Shown in pieces: positions 36,884-48,914 of a stretch of DNA of 64,000 nucleotides. The notes under the pieces were generated by a model. The model saw only the letters and a program-made list of their open reading frames with translations. It did not search any database and was not told where the DNA came from. The DNA comes from Leucogyrophana mollusca. Lineage: Eukaryota; Basidiomycota; Agaricomycetes; Boletales. The stretch lies in the NCBI GenBank assembly GCA_021014945.1, contig MU266357.1:122848-186847 (forward strand), given 5' to 3'. Made by a program: the position numbers and the translations under genes. Positions within the stretch are counted from its first letter, which is position 1; each line of letters begins with the position of its first letter.

Positions 36884-37409
36884 ATTACAGAACTTTTCCC
36901 TCTTTCAAACTCGCCGCCATTTCGTCATGTCTGGGATGATCCGTTATCAGGGCTCAATCGCGTGTCGCTGAAATTGACATGTTCGTGCTGCATTTGTGGG
37001 AGAAAGGGAGTAGCCGGGAACACTGCCCAAATAATAGTGGTCCGAACATTTGGCAACATGAGGTGAAAAGGTTTTGTAACAACGCAACTCACTCCAAACC
37101 TATCACAGAACGACAATAAGCAGACTCGAAAACGTTCGCACAGATATATGGAACAGGTGCCGTTCAAAACTCCCGTGGCCACTACGTTGATCCGGGAGCT
37201 GAGTACAGCGGATACGAAAATGTCTACATGCAAACACGACGTGTCGCTGTCGTATGGGGTCTGTTCAGTTGCGTCAGTCGTAACGAAATCCCAAGAACGG
37301 TATAGTAAGGGCAAACCTTCTGTGAGATAGAGCTGCCACACCAATAAGACACAAAATGTCAGTGGAAGAACAGTACCAAAAAGTACAGGTTATCGGTAGG
37401 GCGGCGGAT
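36884..37409. other. Convergent 3' intergenic region
   Basis: Between the ends of GET4 and HSBP1. No gene is seen. Confidence 0.5.
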
Positions 37410-37907
37410 CTATTGGAGCCCATTGGTACTTCTTCTCACACCCGCGCCGGGGCCATTTGACCCTGGTAGCGGCGTCGACGACTGTGAAGCGCTGGGAGTG
37501 GTGACATCTCCGTTTATAATGTCTTGTATTGACGCCTCGAGAGCGTCTACACGCGACGACATCTGCATCACTATAGAACAGAACTAGTTGGACATGGCGC
37601 CGCCGACAGAGAAGAATTCAGGACGCACTTCGATCAAGTATCTGAGTAGACATCTCGTCAAATTTCGTGTCAAGCTGCTCGAGCAGAGTTTCCACCTATG
37701 TGTCATCAGGTCCATCAGGTTGGGCTCAGAGATGCCGTGGCATGATGAGCAACGACATACAAAAGCAGTCAGCTCATGCGGACTCGAGATCTCGGTAGGG
37801 TTCGAAGCTACAGCTGGCTTTGTTGGTGTCCTTGTGCCTGAAGGATCAGAACTTATTGTTGGTCTGGCTGGAGTCGAAGCGGGTGTAACTTTCAGTGGGA
37901 GCGGCAT
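37410..37907 (-). CDS. Heat-shock-factor-binding protein 1 (HSBP1-like)
   Basis: HSBP1 is a small coiled-coil trimer first described as a repressor of heat-shock factor. Three exons: MPLPLKVTPASTPARPTISS through SSPHELTAF; VETLLEQLDTKFDEMSTQIL then DR; and MMQMSSRVDALEASIQDIIN followed by GDVTTPSASQ to the end NGLQ at TAG 37410. The heptad pattern across the two introns matches the HSBP1 family (LLxQLxxRFxxMSxxILxRxxxMSxRVDxLE). The Ser/Thr/Pro-rich N-terminus of about 45 residues is typical of fungal members. The frame stays open further upstream to about 38066, so the start could be earlier; 37907 is chosen because the upstream part looks non-conserved. Confidence 0.85.
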
Positions 37908-39519
37908 GATGATGATCGTTCTGGGTTGCAGAGGCGGGTGGCGGTGCAGAACAAACGACAACAAGCCGATATTATGCTTAGTCATCCCGAAACCTGCTTC
38001 GGCCTTCGCGCTTGTTTGTGTTCTCATGCTCGTTTCGCAGCTTATGCCTGCCATTCCATGACTCAAATAGCCTAATACTTTCTAGGTTACTTGATCATAT
38101 CGTTCAGCTGGATATCCTGACTCCACCTCGTGTCGTGTGCGGCCGGGATGCTCTTCAATACTTAATGAGACATCGCAAGACGCGCCGGCGACCGCTCCAA
38201 CTTGGCAACAAATGCCAACGGCTGCGAATTAAAGAACTACCTCATGGTTCTCGCCATCGTGTACATATGCTTTCAGCTGCACCTGAGACTTGATCCATTG
38301 GCTGTGATTCATGGCAAGTTTTCGACGGCTTCACAGATCAGGCTAGCCGTCACCCTCCCTTCAGTGACGACCCTTGCGCACTCACTGTCTTGTCAGTCGC
38401 CTTTTGTTTTGTGTTCAAAAGGTGTATCATATCGGCTACATTGTATGGCCAGGTGGTAGATGAACTGACCACCACCTGCTGAGACATTGGCTATTGTTCC
38501 ACCTTAGCATCCGTGATCATAATATCTCCTATGGGGAAGTCCATCAGACGGATTGGCCATCTCTTCGTTTCGATAACCATCATGAAGTGTCTTAAAAGTA
38601 TATTGGCGCTCTTTGGTGTGTCAATGTCACTTTCATGTCGAGATTCGTATATCCTCGATCGACTTGCTTTTGTTCCTCTCGTTTAGACGCTTATCACAGC
38701 AACCATCGTCGACCACAACAGCGACTTTTTGGTAGTAGTGTATGTTTGGGATCATATGGCCAATGCCGACGAATGAGTCCGTTGATGCAGAGCATCGCAT
38801 TGTGCAGGTACCCTTTTGGCTCGGGACCCAACGTCAACGGTTAACCAGGTTCCGTCCTCATGTATCCACCATCGGGACAGGCTCGCGGAGCGGAATCAAT
38901 TTGCGCGGGCTTTTCATATATTAGATAATCCGTAATTGTTTCGTTCGTATGCGGACTGAGTCATGGACAAAACCGCCCGGACTGGTGGAGACTTTACCCA
39001 CAGACAATAACATAGATCGAAGGCCAAGGACTCTGTCCAGGGTCGAGCTGGATGCGAACTTTCGACCTCATGTTTCACCTGGGCAACGCTTCCGCTCTCT
39101 CACACGCTCCCATCGTGCTCCGTAACGGAACCGGACCTGCGAACCGTCAATAAGCCTGTGAACCACCACTGGGCAGCCTTTAACGCGCGTTGGACCCACT
39201 TATACACTCTGTTTGCAAGCTGAGTCTTCTCCTGAGTTTAAGGCATTATTCAATAAACAAGAGGCGTTTCAGTCAATATATTTGACAGGTAGTTTCACTT
39301 GAAGGGACAATGGACTCGACTTCAAGAGCACTCCGAGGTTATTTTCAGTCCAACACGTAACCGAAATCAGGAAGCACACGGAATCAAGCTGGCATCTCGC
39401 TTACGAGTTTACCTTCACGCATGTTTCCACCTAGATCTTGCCGTGAATGGCACACCGCATTTCACGGAAAACCAAAAGTTTTCCTCAGATGTCCGTCCCG
39501 ATTATCACCGCGTGGACAG
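37908..39519. other. Intergenic, no gene seen
   Basis: About 1.6 kb upstream of both HSBP1 (minus) and terpene synthase 1 (plus). Short pieces on the minus strand between 38.4 and 38.9 kb read like coding sequence (GTWLTVDVGSRAKRVPAQ) but are broken by stops and I could not join them. This may be a decayed gene. Confidence 0.35.
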
Positions 39520-39525
39520 TATAAA
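39520..39525 (+). promoter_or_regulatory. TATA box of terpene synthase 1
   Basis: TATAAA in the context ACAGTATAAAGAGC, about 115 nt upstream of the ATG at 39638. Confidence 0.5.
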
Positions 39526-39637
39526 GAGCTCGTGTCATGTTTTGAACAACTCGTGGTCTCACCTGTCTTCCTCCCTTGTTCCCTGCTTTATCATATAGTC
39601 CGAGTTTCTTAGCTCTCCAACGCTTAATTCGACCATC

Positions 39638-40799
39638 ATGTCTCCCACAGCAACATTCACCACGATGTCTTCATCCGAGACACCTGCTCCTACAAAGTTC
39701 ATACTTCCTGATCTCGTCACCGACTGCACTTACCCTCTCCGTCTCAACCCTTCCTGCTACAAGGTCGCGCGTGCGGCCGAACGCTGGCTACTTAGGGGAG
39801 CCCATCTCTCCGAAGCCCGTGCCACGAAGTTCATGGGGTTGAAGGCCGGCGAACTCACCGCTGCTTGCTATCCCGACACTGATGCATTCCATCTCCGTGT
39901 TTGCTCTGACTTCATGAACTGGCTCTTCAATATGGACGATTGGCTCGACGAGTTTGACGTCGCGGACACCTGGGGTATGCGTGAATGCTGCATCAGCGCT
40001 TTCCGCGATCCCATCAACTTCCAGACAGACAAGCTCGGCGGTAAGATGTCTAAATCGTGCGTCCAGGGTTTCTGCTTGCTCGATCGATGCTGAAATACCA
40101 CGTCGGTTGGCAGATTCTTCAGGCGCTTCATCAAGACCGGTGGCCCTGGCTGCACCGAACGTTTCATCCACACCATGGATCTGTTCTTCATCGCTGTCGT
40201 CCAGCAGGCCGATGACCGTGCCAATGGTGTGGTTCCCGATCTCGAGTCGTACATTACCGTTCGACGTGATACTAGTGGATGCAAGCCATGCTTTGCGCTC
40301 ATAGAGTATGCTGCAAAAATCGACTTGCCTGATGAAGTGATGTCCCATCCTTGCATCCAAGCTATGGAAGAAGCTACCAACGACCTTGTTACTTGGTCTA
40401 ATGTGAGATCATTTTTTAGATTTTTTCTAGCCGTTCGTTAATGCTGATCGTTGGTTTCTTTAGGACATCTTCTCATATAACGTCGAGCAGTCCCGTCACG
40501 ATACGCACAACATGATTGTCGTGATCATGCGCGAACGCGGGCTCGATTTGCAAGGCGCCGTTGACTTTGTCGGCAGGTATTGCAAAGGAAGCATCGAGCG
40601 TTTCGAGCGGGAACGTGCGGCTCTCCCCTCGTGGGGTGAGGATATTGACCGTGATGTTGCCATCTATATTGACGGTCTTCAAAACTGGATCGTTGGCTCG
40701 CTGCACTGGAGTTTCGACTCGGAGCGGTATTTCGCTAAGGAGGGCCTGAAAGTCAAGGAGCACCGGATCGTCAAGCTGTTGCCCAAGCGGCCACTGTGA
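39638..40799 (+). CDS. Sesquiterpene synthase (STS type), copy 1
   Basis: Class I terpene cyclase that ionises farnesyl diphosphate with magnesium and cyclises it. Exons 39638-40056, 40114-40402 and 40464-40799 sum to 1,044 nt, 347 residues, normal for basidiomycete enzymes. The first metal motif is in FNMDDWLDEFD; the pyrophosphate-sensing Arg lies in ITVRRDTSGCKP; the NSE triad is NDIFSYNVEQ, with the second intron exactly between N and D; and the C-terminal RY motif is in SFDSERYF. All motifs are complete. The product cannot be predicted with confidence; relatives include pentalenene/protoilludene- and cadinane-type cyclases. A second in-frame ATG lies ten codons downstream. A paralogue is at 62882 to the right edge with the same intron positions and an identical 289-nt middle exon. 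Confidence 0.95.
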
Positions 40800-41521
40800 T
40801 CCACGCGCCATCTGCTTCCTGACTTCGACTGCGGTGATATATTATCTGGTAAGTTGCGAATACATCTGACACATTGTCATCGGCTCACAAAATTGCAGTA
40901 TATATTCACACCCTATCCTCTCGCACGCTGTAAAAAGCTCTGCTATAGCCAATATTCCTACGGTAGTCTCTGGTAATCATGCAGCCCTATGGTCTCTTTC
41001 GTACGCGCGATATGCCCATGCGTCACATTAGCCTCACTATGCTTTGCTACGGTAACACTGCAGCTGCGCACGACGCACGTCTGCAGGGGCCGCCACTTCT
41101 TCCTGTAGCATTGCCCTTTGCACCTTTTGTGTAGTGCCCACTTTCGATTCGATTTCTCTCATCGCGCTCCCATTGTAGTTATATTCCCAGCCTTTTTTGC
41201 TCCCTCCAACCTCCCATTGGTTACCTTAGATTTGGAGTTGAGCCTTATTTCGATTTACTCATTATCAGCCTTTGGAAATGCCAGTCAATTTCCTCTCTAG
41301 ATGCTTATTGTCTCGTCTGAATTTGGCCCGCTTCGAAAATCCTGCTATCCAAAAAGGCCCAATTGTTCCTCTCAGTCAGACGCGGTTGAACTTTATCCGT
41401 ATCGGTTGAACTGATTGTTGATCAGGGCTTTCTATCAGGTTCGTACTACGTCATACACCCTGCTGTACTTCATGTTACGCTTCCGGTTCATCTCCGCCGA
41501 CGAGGGCTGTCATTCATAGTC
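40800..41521. other. Convergent 3' intergenic region
   Basis: Between terpene synthase 1 and the ankyrin-repeat gene, which end toward each other. No gene is seen. Confidence 0.5.
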
Positions 41522-42888
41522 CTAGGGCTCCCCACAGTTCTCAATCACATATTGTCTTGCTCTCCTTTGCTCCACGCCTCCAACCCCGTCTACCTGCTCA
41601 GGTGTCAGATTATCTAGGTTCGTCTGAGTTAAACAAAGCGGTCCAAGAGTGGACCAGTGAGAAAGCTGAACAAGAGGATTATTGTGAAAGCCCACCCGCT
41701 CTCGATCGGCCCCAGCCTCGACGAGTAACACCGCAGCTTGTGCATGAGCGGATTCCATGGCAAGATGTAAAGGCGTATTTCCTGAAGGACGGGGAATGAC
41801 CATTAGGATATGACGTGTTTCTGCGGGGGATACGGGAAGGTTTACCCGATCGATCCGCGGTATTAAGCCGTGGCTTGACGGTTGACGAGCCTTCTGAGGG
41901 ATTTAGCAGGAGCTTGATGAACCCAGTAGATCCCGTCGTAGCCGCTCGGTGACTACGATTAGTTGAATTGGTGGTCGTTGGAGGTGATGAAGAGTAATGG
42001 CACATAACCAAGCGGGATATGCTTTAAAGGGGTGAAATAATGCTTACAGTGGAAGTTGATTCGCCTTGTCCCTAGCATTGATCTATAGAGGATTATGAGA
42101 GGGCCATTCAGAAGGATCGGACGCCATGTATCCAAACGACCTCACATCAGCGCCTCTCGAGATCAATAATCTACCGATCTATTCCGGGTGGTGGCTCAAT
42201 GACTTTTGCACAGGAGATAGGCAGGGGCGGGTACGTACGTCTACACGCGACTTAGACGCAGCGTAGTGTCTAATAACCCGAAATCGTCAATCGGCGTCCC
42301 CCTTTGATAACCACAAGGGAGGACGGACAGGGGAGTAATATCCTTGTCGTTCTTCTGGTTCACATTCGCTCCGGCTCCCACAAGGGCCTCGACGACCTCT
42401 GTATGCCCAGCGCTAACTGGTGTCGAAGGACTGTCGTTAGCACTTTCATCCGGTGCTTGTTATATGACAGTACTGACCAGCAATATGAAGAGGCGTCCAT
42501 CTACTACCATCGGGTTGATTGACTTCTGCTCCTTTATCTATTAAATGTTCGGTGATACGAATAGATCCATACGAGGCTGCCCAATGAAGCGGGGTGCGCC
42601 CATCCTACAAATACGTATGGCTCAATAGATATCCTGGAGTTGCAAAAAAAAAAAAAAAAAAGGCGGAACACGGCCGCGACCAGTCCCATGCTAGAAAGAG
42701 GGTCGATACATCTAATTTCGCTTACCACGTCTACGTCGTTAACCAGCTTAGGATTCTCTCTGATCAATTCAATGAGCAGAGGGAGCTGCTGATCTGCGCA
42801 TGATTGCTGTCGTTGAGCCAGATGTAACGTTGCGTAAAGTAAAAATCTCCCAACCTTTCTGAGCGACCGAATGCACAGTGGTAGTCAT
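41522..42888 (-). CDS. Ankyrin-repeat proteasome chaperone, gankyrin/Nas6 type (PSMD10)
   Basis: Nas6/gankyrin binds the Rpt3 ATPase and guides assembly of the proteasome regulatory particle. Eight or so exons from ATG 42888 (MTTTVHSVAQK). Repeats in order: DQQLPLLIELIRENPKLVND; GRTPLHWAASYGSIRITEHL; SRWTPLHIAVSAGHTEVVEA; ITPLHYAASKSRVDIGRLLI; LPLHRAATTGSTGFIKLLL; and GNTPLHLAMESAHAQAAVLL, then NLDNLTPEQVDGVGGVEQRR and ARQYVIENCGEP. The C-terminal EQVDGVGG segment is characteristic of fungal proteasome p28 subunits. All junctions are GT-AG and in frame. The second intron (42605-42725) is 121 nt, about twice the usual size, and holds a T18 tract. Stop TAG at 41522. Confidence 0.92.
42644..42661. 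repeat. A18 homopolymer inside an intron
   Basis: Eighteen consecutive A on the plus strand (T18 in the sense of the ankyrin gene), about 40 nt before the acceptor of its 121-nt second intron. Its length in the assembly may be unreliable. Confidence 0.9.
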
Positions 42889-43965
42889 CGCGTTTCACAG
42901 TCCCTGGATCAACCGTAGTAGGACTCGGATGTCCGATAGAGAAGGTGTAGGAAGTTGTTCACAGACCAGGAACGCGTCACCGCGAAGCCCTAACCCTAGG
43001 TTCAGTGCAGCTCCCGATTCGAAAAATCCGAATCGGGTATTTCGTCTCATTCCACTGCATGCACCACGGGCTAATCGGCACATTCCTCGTTGTTCATCAC
43101 TGATTCCCGGTAGGGCTCTGTTATTCGAGTCTCCGTCACCACGGGGAAAGTAGAATGACATCCCAACTCACGTTCATGGGCACCACTTAAAATGTCCTCT
43201 TCTCCTCAGTTTCAAGCTTGAACAGTTCATCTATTCGAGAAAAAACGCGGTTCATATACAGGATGTAGCCATCTATAGTCGCTCCAAGATTTCTGTGGCA
43301 AACAAAATCATCGGAAAGTCTATGGAAAGGAGCGCGAACTGGAGGCTTTTAAAGATCCGTGAGTTTTGTTACAGTATGTATCGCAACGACGGCTTTAGTG
43401 GTCACTGTCAACGCCTCAAGGAATCACACGCCGCCTTCCAGCTTGGGAGAGATGGGCGGCCGGGGGCGAATGTCGTGTAGGAGAAATGAATTTTTGCCAT
43501 CCCGGTCGGCATTTCAACGATCTCGGTGAGTTTGACCGGTATTTTGGCCAGGTACAGAAATATCTTGCAAGGTCGGCGTCGTCACTCGGGCAATACCAGA
43601 CGCGAAGACCTATGTTTAATCAGTGATATCAACTTCGGCATCAGAATAAATCCAGGCATGCAGCCTATCAGCATGATACGCCTTCACCCCTCTCCAACAT
43701 CAACTCCCTAATCCCTCACCCTACGGCTACCTATTAACCGCATCCCATTACAACCCTTGCACATTGGATAGCCTTCCACCGAATCCTACCATCGATGTAT
43801 TCTGGAATGAGATTGTGCGTCTGGCAAGACGGTTCGGGGGAAACCTTCTGCAGCCTGACCAGTGGATTGCGAGAGCTCAGTACTAACCAGTCATTATTTT
43901 GCTTTTTACCACAAGGAAATGTCAATCGATCCAAGTACGACTTGTTTATCTGTGCGGTCGCCAAT
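42889..43965. other. Intergenic, no gene seen
   Basis: About 1.1 kb between the start of the ankyrin gene and the 3' end of the second transporter. An open frame on the minus strand at 42895-43161 overlaps the ankyrin promoter and lacks family features. Confidence 0.45.
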
Positions 43966-45737
43966 CTAAATAACCCCTTCTGTACGTACAAAATCTGTCC
44001 TCTCCTCGCACCGTTTTTCTTCGTGCAATCCCCGGTTCGTCGATTCGCCTCCAGACGTACCCCGCGCGCTTGACCGTTGCACATCATGAGCTCGCTTCAT
44101 TTCCGCTACCGGTATGGACTTCTTCTTCCCAATAAAAATGCGGCCTCCTGGTGCATCCTCCAAAGCACGAATCACCATGCCTTTCTCAAAGAGAAATCCG
44201 GTATCCTCGAGCGCGTAACCGCCGGTTTCCGGCAGGAAAACGTAGACGTACGACGCCATGATCAAGCATAGCATGCCAAAAAAGAGGTATGTGCCATACG
44301 TGATATGCACGAGCATGATTGGAGTAATCTGCGCGATTATGAATGTAAACAGCCACATGACTGCTCCCGCGATGGCGATCGCAGCAGTGCGGACATGATT
44401 TGGGGCAACCTCCGTCGCAACGGTATAAGCCACTGGCCCCCACCCGACGCACAGAAAGACGCCGTAAAGGTAGACAGCGACGATGGAAACGTATGTGGCG
44501 GGTACGATTGTGCTCTGGGGGTGTATACCTACATATCCACCTATCCAGAGCATCATTAGCCCTTGGCCGAGCGCGCCATATATCAGACATCTTTTCCGCC
44601 CCCATGTCTCTACCGCGTACACCACAGCGAAGACAGTGGCGCATAGTTTGACGATGCCATACACACCAGTCGCGAATAGACTGGATGTAGTGCTGGATAT
44701 CCCGAGCTCGGCGAAGATTTCTGGGCTGTAGTAGTTGATGGCGTTTGTTCCAGTCAATTGCTGGAAGCAAGTGAGGAGCGATGGGATCGCGCAGCGCAAG
44801 GCGATAGTGCGTGATTCGCCCATTTTCCGAATCTGCGACAGGAATGGTATCTTCTGCTTCCCGGAGTAGTCTGCCTTGATCTCGCCAAGAGTTGCGATAA
44901 CAACCGCGTCATCAACAGGTTTCTTCGCAATATACGACAGGGCTTGCGCCGCTTCATCGTAGCGTTGTTTTTCGACCAGCCACCTGGGAGACTCTGGTTG
45001 AAAGAGCATGAAGACGAAAAGCAGGACCCCAGGTACCATCTGAACGATGAATGGCGTTCGCCACTGCATTTCGCCAGAGGGTATGTTTAGGGAAGAGCCA
45101 TAATTGACCCAGACTAAACACCAAAATTACTACCAAGCGTTGTTTTAAGAGATGAGGACAACATACAGCATAACATACTGCCGACAGTGAGTGCTAACTC
45201 AACTCCACCAGTGCAACGACCACGGATTGCTCTTGGCGCGCATTCCGACAGATAATTTGGCGTGATGACAGACATAAGGCCGATCCCTAGGCCACCTACA
45301 AATCGGCCAAAGTATAGAACGCTTAGCCCAACAGCTTGCGTGCTGCCAATGCCTGCGACGCATTGGATCAAACATCCGATGAGGTATACGACTGCAGAGA
45401 GGATAAGACACGTCCTCCGGCCAAAATGCACAGACAAGTACGTTGTCGACAAGGAGCCAAAACTGGGGAACCATTAATTGCAATTCGAGAGAGCTGATTT
45501 CATCACTCACAAGCCACCAGCCTGCAAAACGGAGACAATGTTTCCGCTCAGACTAGCGCGGGCATCGACTGAAACCTTGTCTAGCCCAAAATATCGCTGG
45601 AAGGAAGGCAGAGCAAGTACACCTCCCATCATTCCGATCTCCCACCCATAGCAAACGTAGCCCATGAGTGATGCTGAGGTAACGAGATATGCATTGCCAT
45701 GACGGGCGACATCATCGACCAATCTGCTGAACGGCAT
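43966..45737 (-). CDS. MFS transporter, quinate/sugar type (copy 2)
   Basis: Exons 45737-45511, 45462-45167 and 45113-43966. It starts MPFSRLVDDVARHGNAYLVT and shows the same signatures as copy 1: GYVCYGWEIGMMGGVLALPS, HFGRRT, GRFVGGLGIG, PESPRWLVE, QQLTGTNAINYYSP and PETGGYALED. Introns fall at exactly the same places and phases, and the middle exon is 296 nt in both copies, so these are clear paralogues. Predicted plasma-membrane proton symporter; substrate unknown (quinate, other polyols or sugars). Differences concentrate in the last 40 residues, which here are basic and Arg-rich. The frame stays open upstream of the chosen ATG, but the homologue starts at the equivalent position. Confidence 0.92.
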
Positions 45738-46397
45738 TTCTGAGACTCTGAATTGCCAGTGGGAGGGAAGGCTTCTTGATTTGAAAACGATAGAAAGCCA
45801 TCTCTTGCGACCAGTAGGGTTTTTATCTGTCCTATCCCGAGTAAGAAGAGCAGCGGCCTGGGCCGCATGGGTCCACAGAAGGTCCACACCAGAGACCAGC
45901 AGCATCTTGAACGCCAAAGGATCCATGCTTCTCGGATCACCACTCGGATGAATCAGCGTCACATCAAGGACTTGGCATCTATCACACATCAGTGATCATC
46001 CGCAGTTGGAACGGAAGCTGGAACCCATAGTCACATCGTCATCAAGCTCTGCGACCAGGGAGCACCAGTCCATACGGATTGTGTTTCAGAGTCACCGAGC
46101 TGCCATGGCCCACGGAGCGTTGCGTTCAAGGCTGAGCGTCAAGTTACCTTTTCAGGGTCCGAGTCACCTCTAATTTCAGACGTGTGAAGGTGCACACCGA
46201 GACCCAGCGTCTGCCCGTCATACTGGTCTTGGCAATGAGTCCGTGATGCGGTGGATTTTGGGACTGTTTTTGGGGCAAACATTGGATATGAATATGATCT
46301 GTAAACCGTAGGAGGGAACGACACCCCGTTATCCATGCTTCGTCATCCAACGATGCTACACCCTTGTAAGCATGATGAAATGTTCCTCCTGTCGTCT
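45738..46397. other. Intergenic, no gene seen
   Basis: Holds the upstream region of transporter copy 2 at its left side; a minus-strand frame continues without a second ATG of interest. The 3' UTR of the MYND gene is at the right. No gene is seen. Confidence 0.4.
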
Positions 46398-48032
46398 CTA
46401 CTTCATATTCATCAACTTCGGGCCCATCGCCGTCATACCCTTGCTCATCCTTTCCAGAAATGTGACCCCGGGTGGCCCTTTCTCCTCAAGCCGCTTCAAC
46501 TTTGCACTAATATCACCCCCATATTCTTCCGACATCTGCTTCAAAATTGTATCTTTGCTCAGCCCCGGTGACCCAGCCATTGCTTTCACCAGATATTGTG
46601 CTATCGGCGCCACACCCTGTTGGTCTCGGTTCGACATCGCATCGGTACGCATGAGTCTGAACACCAGCTTCAAGAAAAAGTCGTCGATGACGAAGCGGAT
46701 CGGCTCTCGGGAGGGGGTGAAGAGGAAGTAGTCTGCGTCTTTATCTGCTTCAATCATGGATACTTGGTGTTGGAGGGCAGGGGAGCGCGTGTATTGAGGT
46801 GTTCCGGGGCCGATGGAACGGATACTTGTAGTTTGACCATTGCCTTTGTTTAGCTGTTCGCGGTAAAATTCGGGAAGTAGGGGGTGGGCCCATGCACTGT
46901 CCCCAGCTGTCCCCGGGAGGCGTTTTGAAACCTTCTTCTTTCCACAGCTAAGCCTGTGCCTCTGCCAATCCTCTTTCTGACATTTCCTGGGCGAGAATGG
47001 AACACACGACATTCGTTAAGAACTGATGGACGAGGCAGAGAAGATGCGTACTGTGAACAATAATGGAGGCTAAAGTCCAGCTTCGTCTTGCAGGTACTGC
47101 ATACCATAAAGCGCGTATCAGGACCAAGTTCATCTGCACTTCGTTCGCAGTTCTCGCAGCGGATGATGGGTTTGTCTCGCATGCTCTGCATGGCCTTCGC
47201 AAATCCGTCAGCGATGGCGCCGTCCTCATCCATGACCTTAAGGACGGAATCAATATCCCTGCCCCCATGTACGACCTCACTAGCAAAGGATTCAGCGACA
47301 CCGCGTATGAATTGACCTGGGTGGTAATGCGTGTTCAATGTTCCATGCAATCCCGCGCTCGAAACAGGGTGGTAAAGCCTTTGACTTACATATGAACTCG
47401 TTCCTCCCCAGCGTGAGGATTGTATAAACGAATTGATCGCCGTCTGAAAGTGGTTTAGCAACATCGTCCACTGCATGATCCCACCAGTCACTCGGCAGAT
47501 AAAAAGGTCCGTCGCTTTCACCAACGGACTTTCTCGTCTCCTCAAAGAGCTGGATGAACTTGATATAAGCGTTTCCTCTCTCTTTGAGCATCCCAGCCAA
47601 CGTGATCTCGGGACAATAAGCACGCCCATCCTCCCCGAAGAACGAGTGCTTGGAAGCGACCTCCAAACCATGAAAAAGGTGTTTTTTGCGCTCGGGCTCT
47701 TCGAGGAGAAGCCACATCGTGTCGAACCTCCCTCGGCCGAGCAATGACTCCAAGAGCTCGTGAACGTTTTTTTGGCCTTTAACGAGGGCATTCCGGACCT
47801 TCGGGAGGTGTTCTTCCCGCTCTTCCGCGGTGGCTCCCCCTATATATCGCATCCCTTCGAAGACGAAGCTGGATTTCTGCATAGACGATTTAAGACACCT
47901 TTCCCAGTCTTTGTTCCATTGGACGCGATCTTGAGCAATATCCGCGATGCCGAACTTGCTCGCCCACACTGAACATCGCTGAGACATGTCTTGAGAATTC
48001 GTGCTGATCGATGGAGGATCAGGAGATGCCAT
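46398..48032 (-). CDS. MYND zinc-finger protein of unknown function
   Basis: Three exons from ATG 48032 (MASPDPPSISTNSQDMSQRC) to TAG 46398, with GT-AG introns after NEFIC and within the finger. The N-terminal 240 residues are helical and without known domain (for example HVPDWWDH-like LPSDWWDHAVDDVAKPLSDG). The MYND finger is CENCERSADELGPDTRFMVC, then CKTKL and YCSQKCQKEDWQRHRLSC, matching the C-x2-C...C-x2-C...C-x3-C...H-x3-C pattern. MYND fingers bind proline-rich partners and often occur in regulators and methyltransferases; no SET domain is seen here. The C-terminal 170 residues (FVIDDFFLKLVFRLMRTDAM) are also of unknown fold. Similar MYND proteins are numerous in mushrooms. A TATAAAA about 45 nt upstream supports this start. 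Confidence 0.85.
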
Positions 48033-48074
48033 GATGATAGAGGAGAGGAAGGTTGGTGAAATAGTAGAGTGCGC

Positions 48075-48081
48075 TTTTATA
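48075..48081 (-). promoter_or_regulatory. TATA box of the MYND gene
   Basis: TATAAAA on the minus strand, 43-49 nt upstream of the ATG at 48032. Confidence 0.5.
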
Positions 48082-48914
48082 AGTCATTATGTATGTAAAG
48101 AACTTGGAGATCCACGTATTAGGTACGCGGATGATTTGGGGTGAACCAAGGCGGCAGGCACTCTTGCGCCCAAAGAAACGTGGACCGACTGAAGCGGAGA
48201 TACTTGGAGTAATCTGTGTACGCGTTGTTTCGTGTTACAGACCGTGTGACCGTCCAGCCGCTAGCAACCCAAAGAACAGCAAAATGAAGTCGGGATCACA
48301 AGGCTCGTAACAGCTTGAATCAGATGAATGGGGTGTGTCATAACCACTCATTTTGCGACCATCATTATATAGGTATCGGATGCGCTCGACCAAGATGTCG
48401 CGGACCGCGGGGTAACGCTTCGAGATTCCTACACAGGACAGTGACATCAGTGGAGCTTGGATCAACATCGATGTATCCTTATGTACTTGTACAACGATAA
48501 TTTATATGCGTCCCTGCGAATCTTTCTTCAGAGGCGATCGTCACGTGCGTTGATTTTATGACCACGTGGTCAAAGTCAACCGCGACACTCGAGGATAGAA
48601 AGTAACCTCCTCTGTGGTCGGATTATATGCAATAGCCAGAGATATGAAAATATTATTGGTGAAGAAGTTGGACGGACGAATCGCAGAATTCATACGCGAA
48701 CGACCAAGGGACCTGCCAAGATTGCGCGTTCTTAGGGTTCTAACTCCGACGTGTGAGCTGCCAGGGTGGTCGGCTCCGGCAGGTCGTGTTGGTGTGCTCT
48801 TTACCTCCTACGCAGTATATACACAGCACTAATCCTAACAACCTCTATAGGCCAACTCGAAATACTGTCCTTTCTCTTGGCTTATTTCTGGACCGTTGGT
48901 TTATATTTTTATCA
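48082..48914. other. Divergent intergenic region, no firm gene
   Basis: Between the MYND gene (minus) and the coiled-coil protein gene (plus), so it holds both promoters. A minus-strand frame at 48235-48468 could give a short protein (MSGYDTPHSSDSSCYEP and a hydrophobic DFILLFFGLLAAG segment), but I found no supporting splice sites or family. Confidence 0.35.

Noticed and set aside
38400..38900. Broken minus-strand coding-like pieces (GTWLTVDVGSRA) between HSBP1 and terpene synthase 1
   Set aside because: Frames are interrupted by stops and cannot be joined by plausible introns; noted only as possible decay.
48235..48468. Short minus-strand frame with a hydrophobic tail, considered as a PMP3-like or small membrane protein
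   Set aside because: It lacks the PMP3 signature and has no supporting promoter or splice context.
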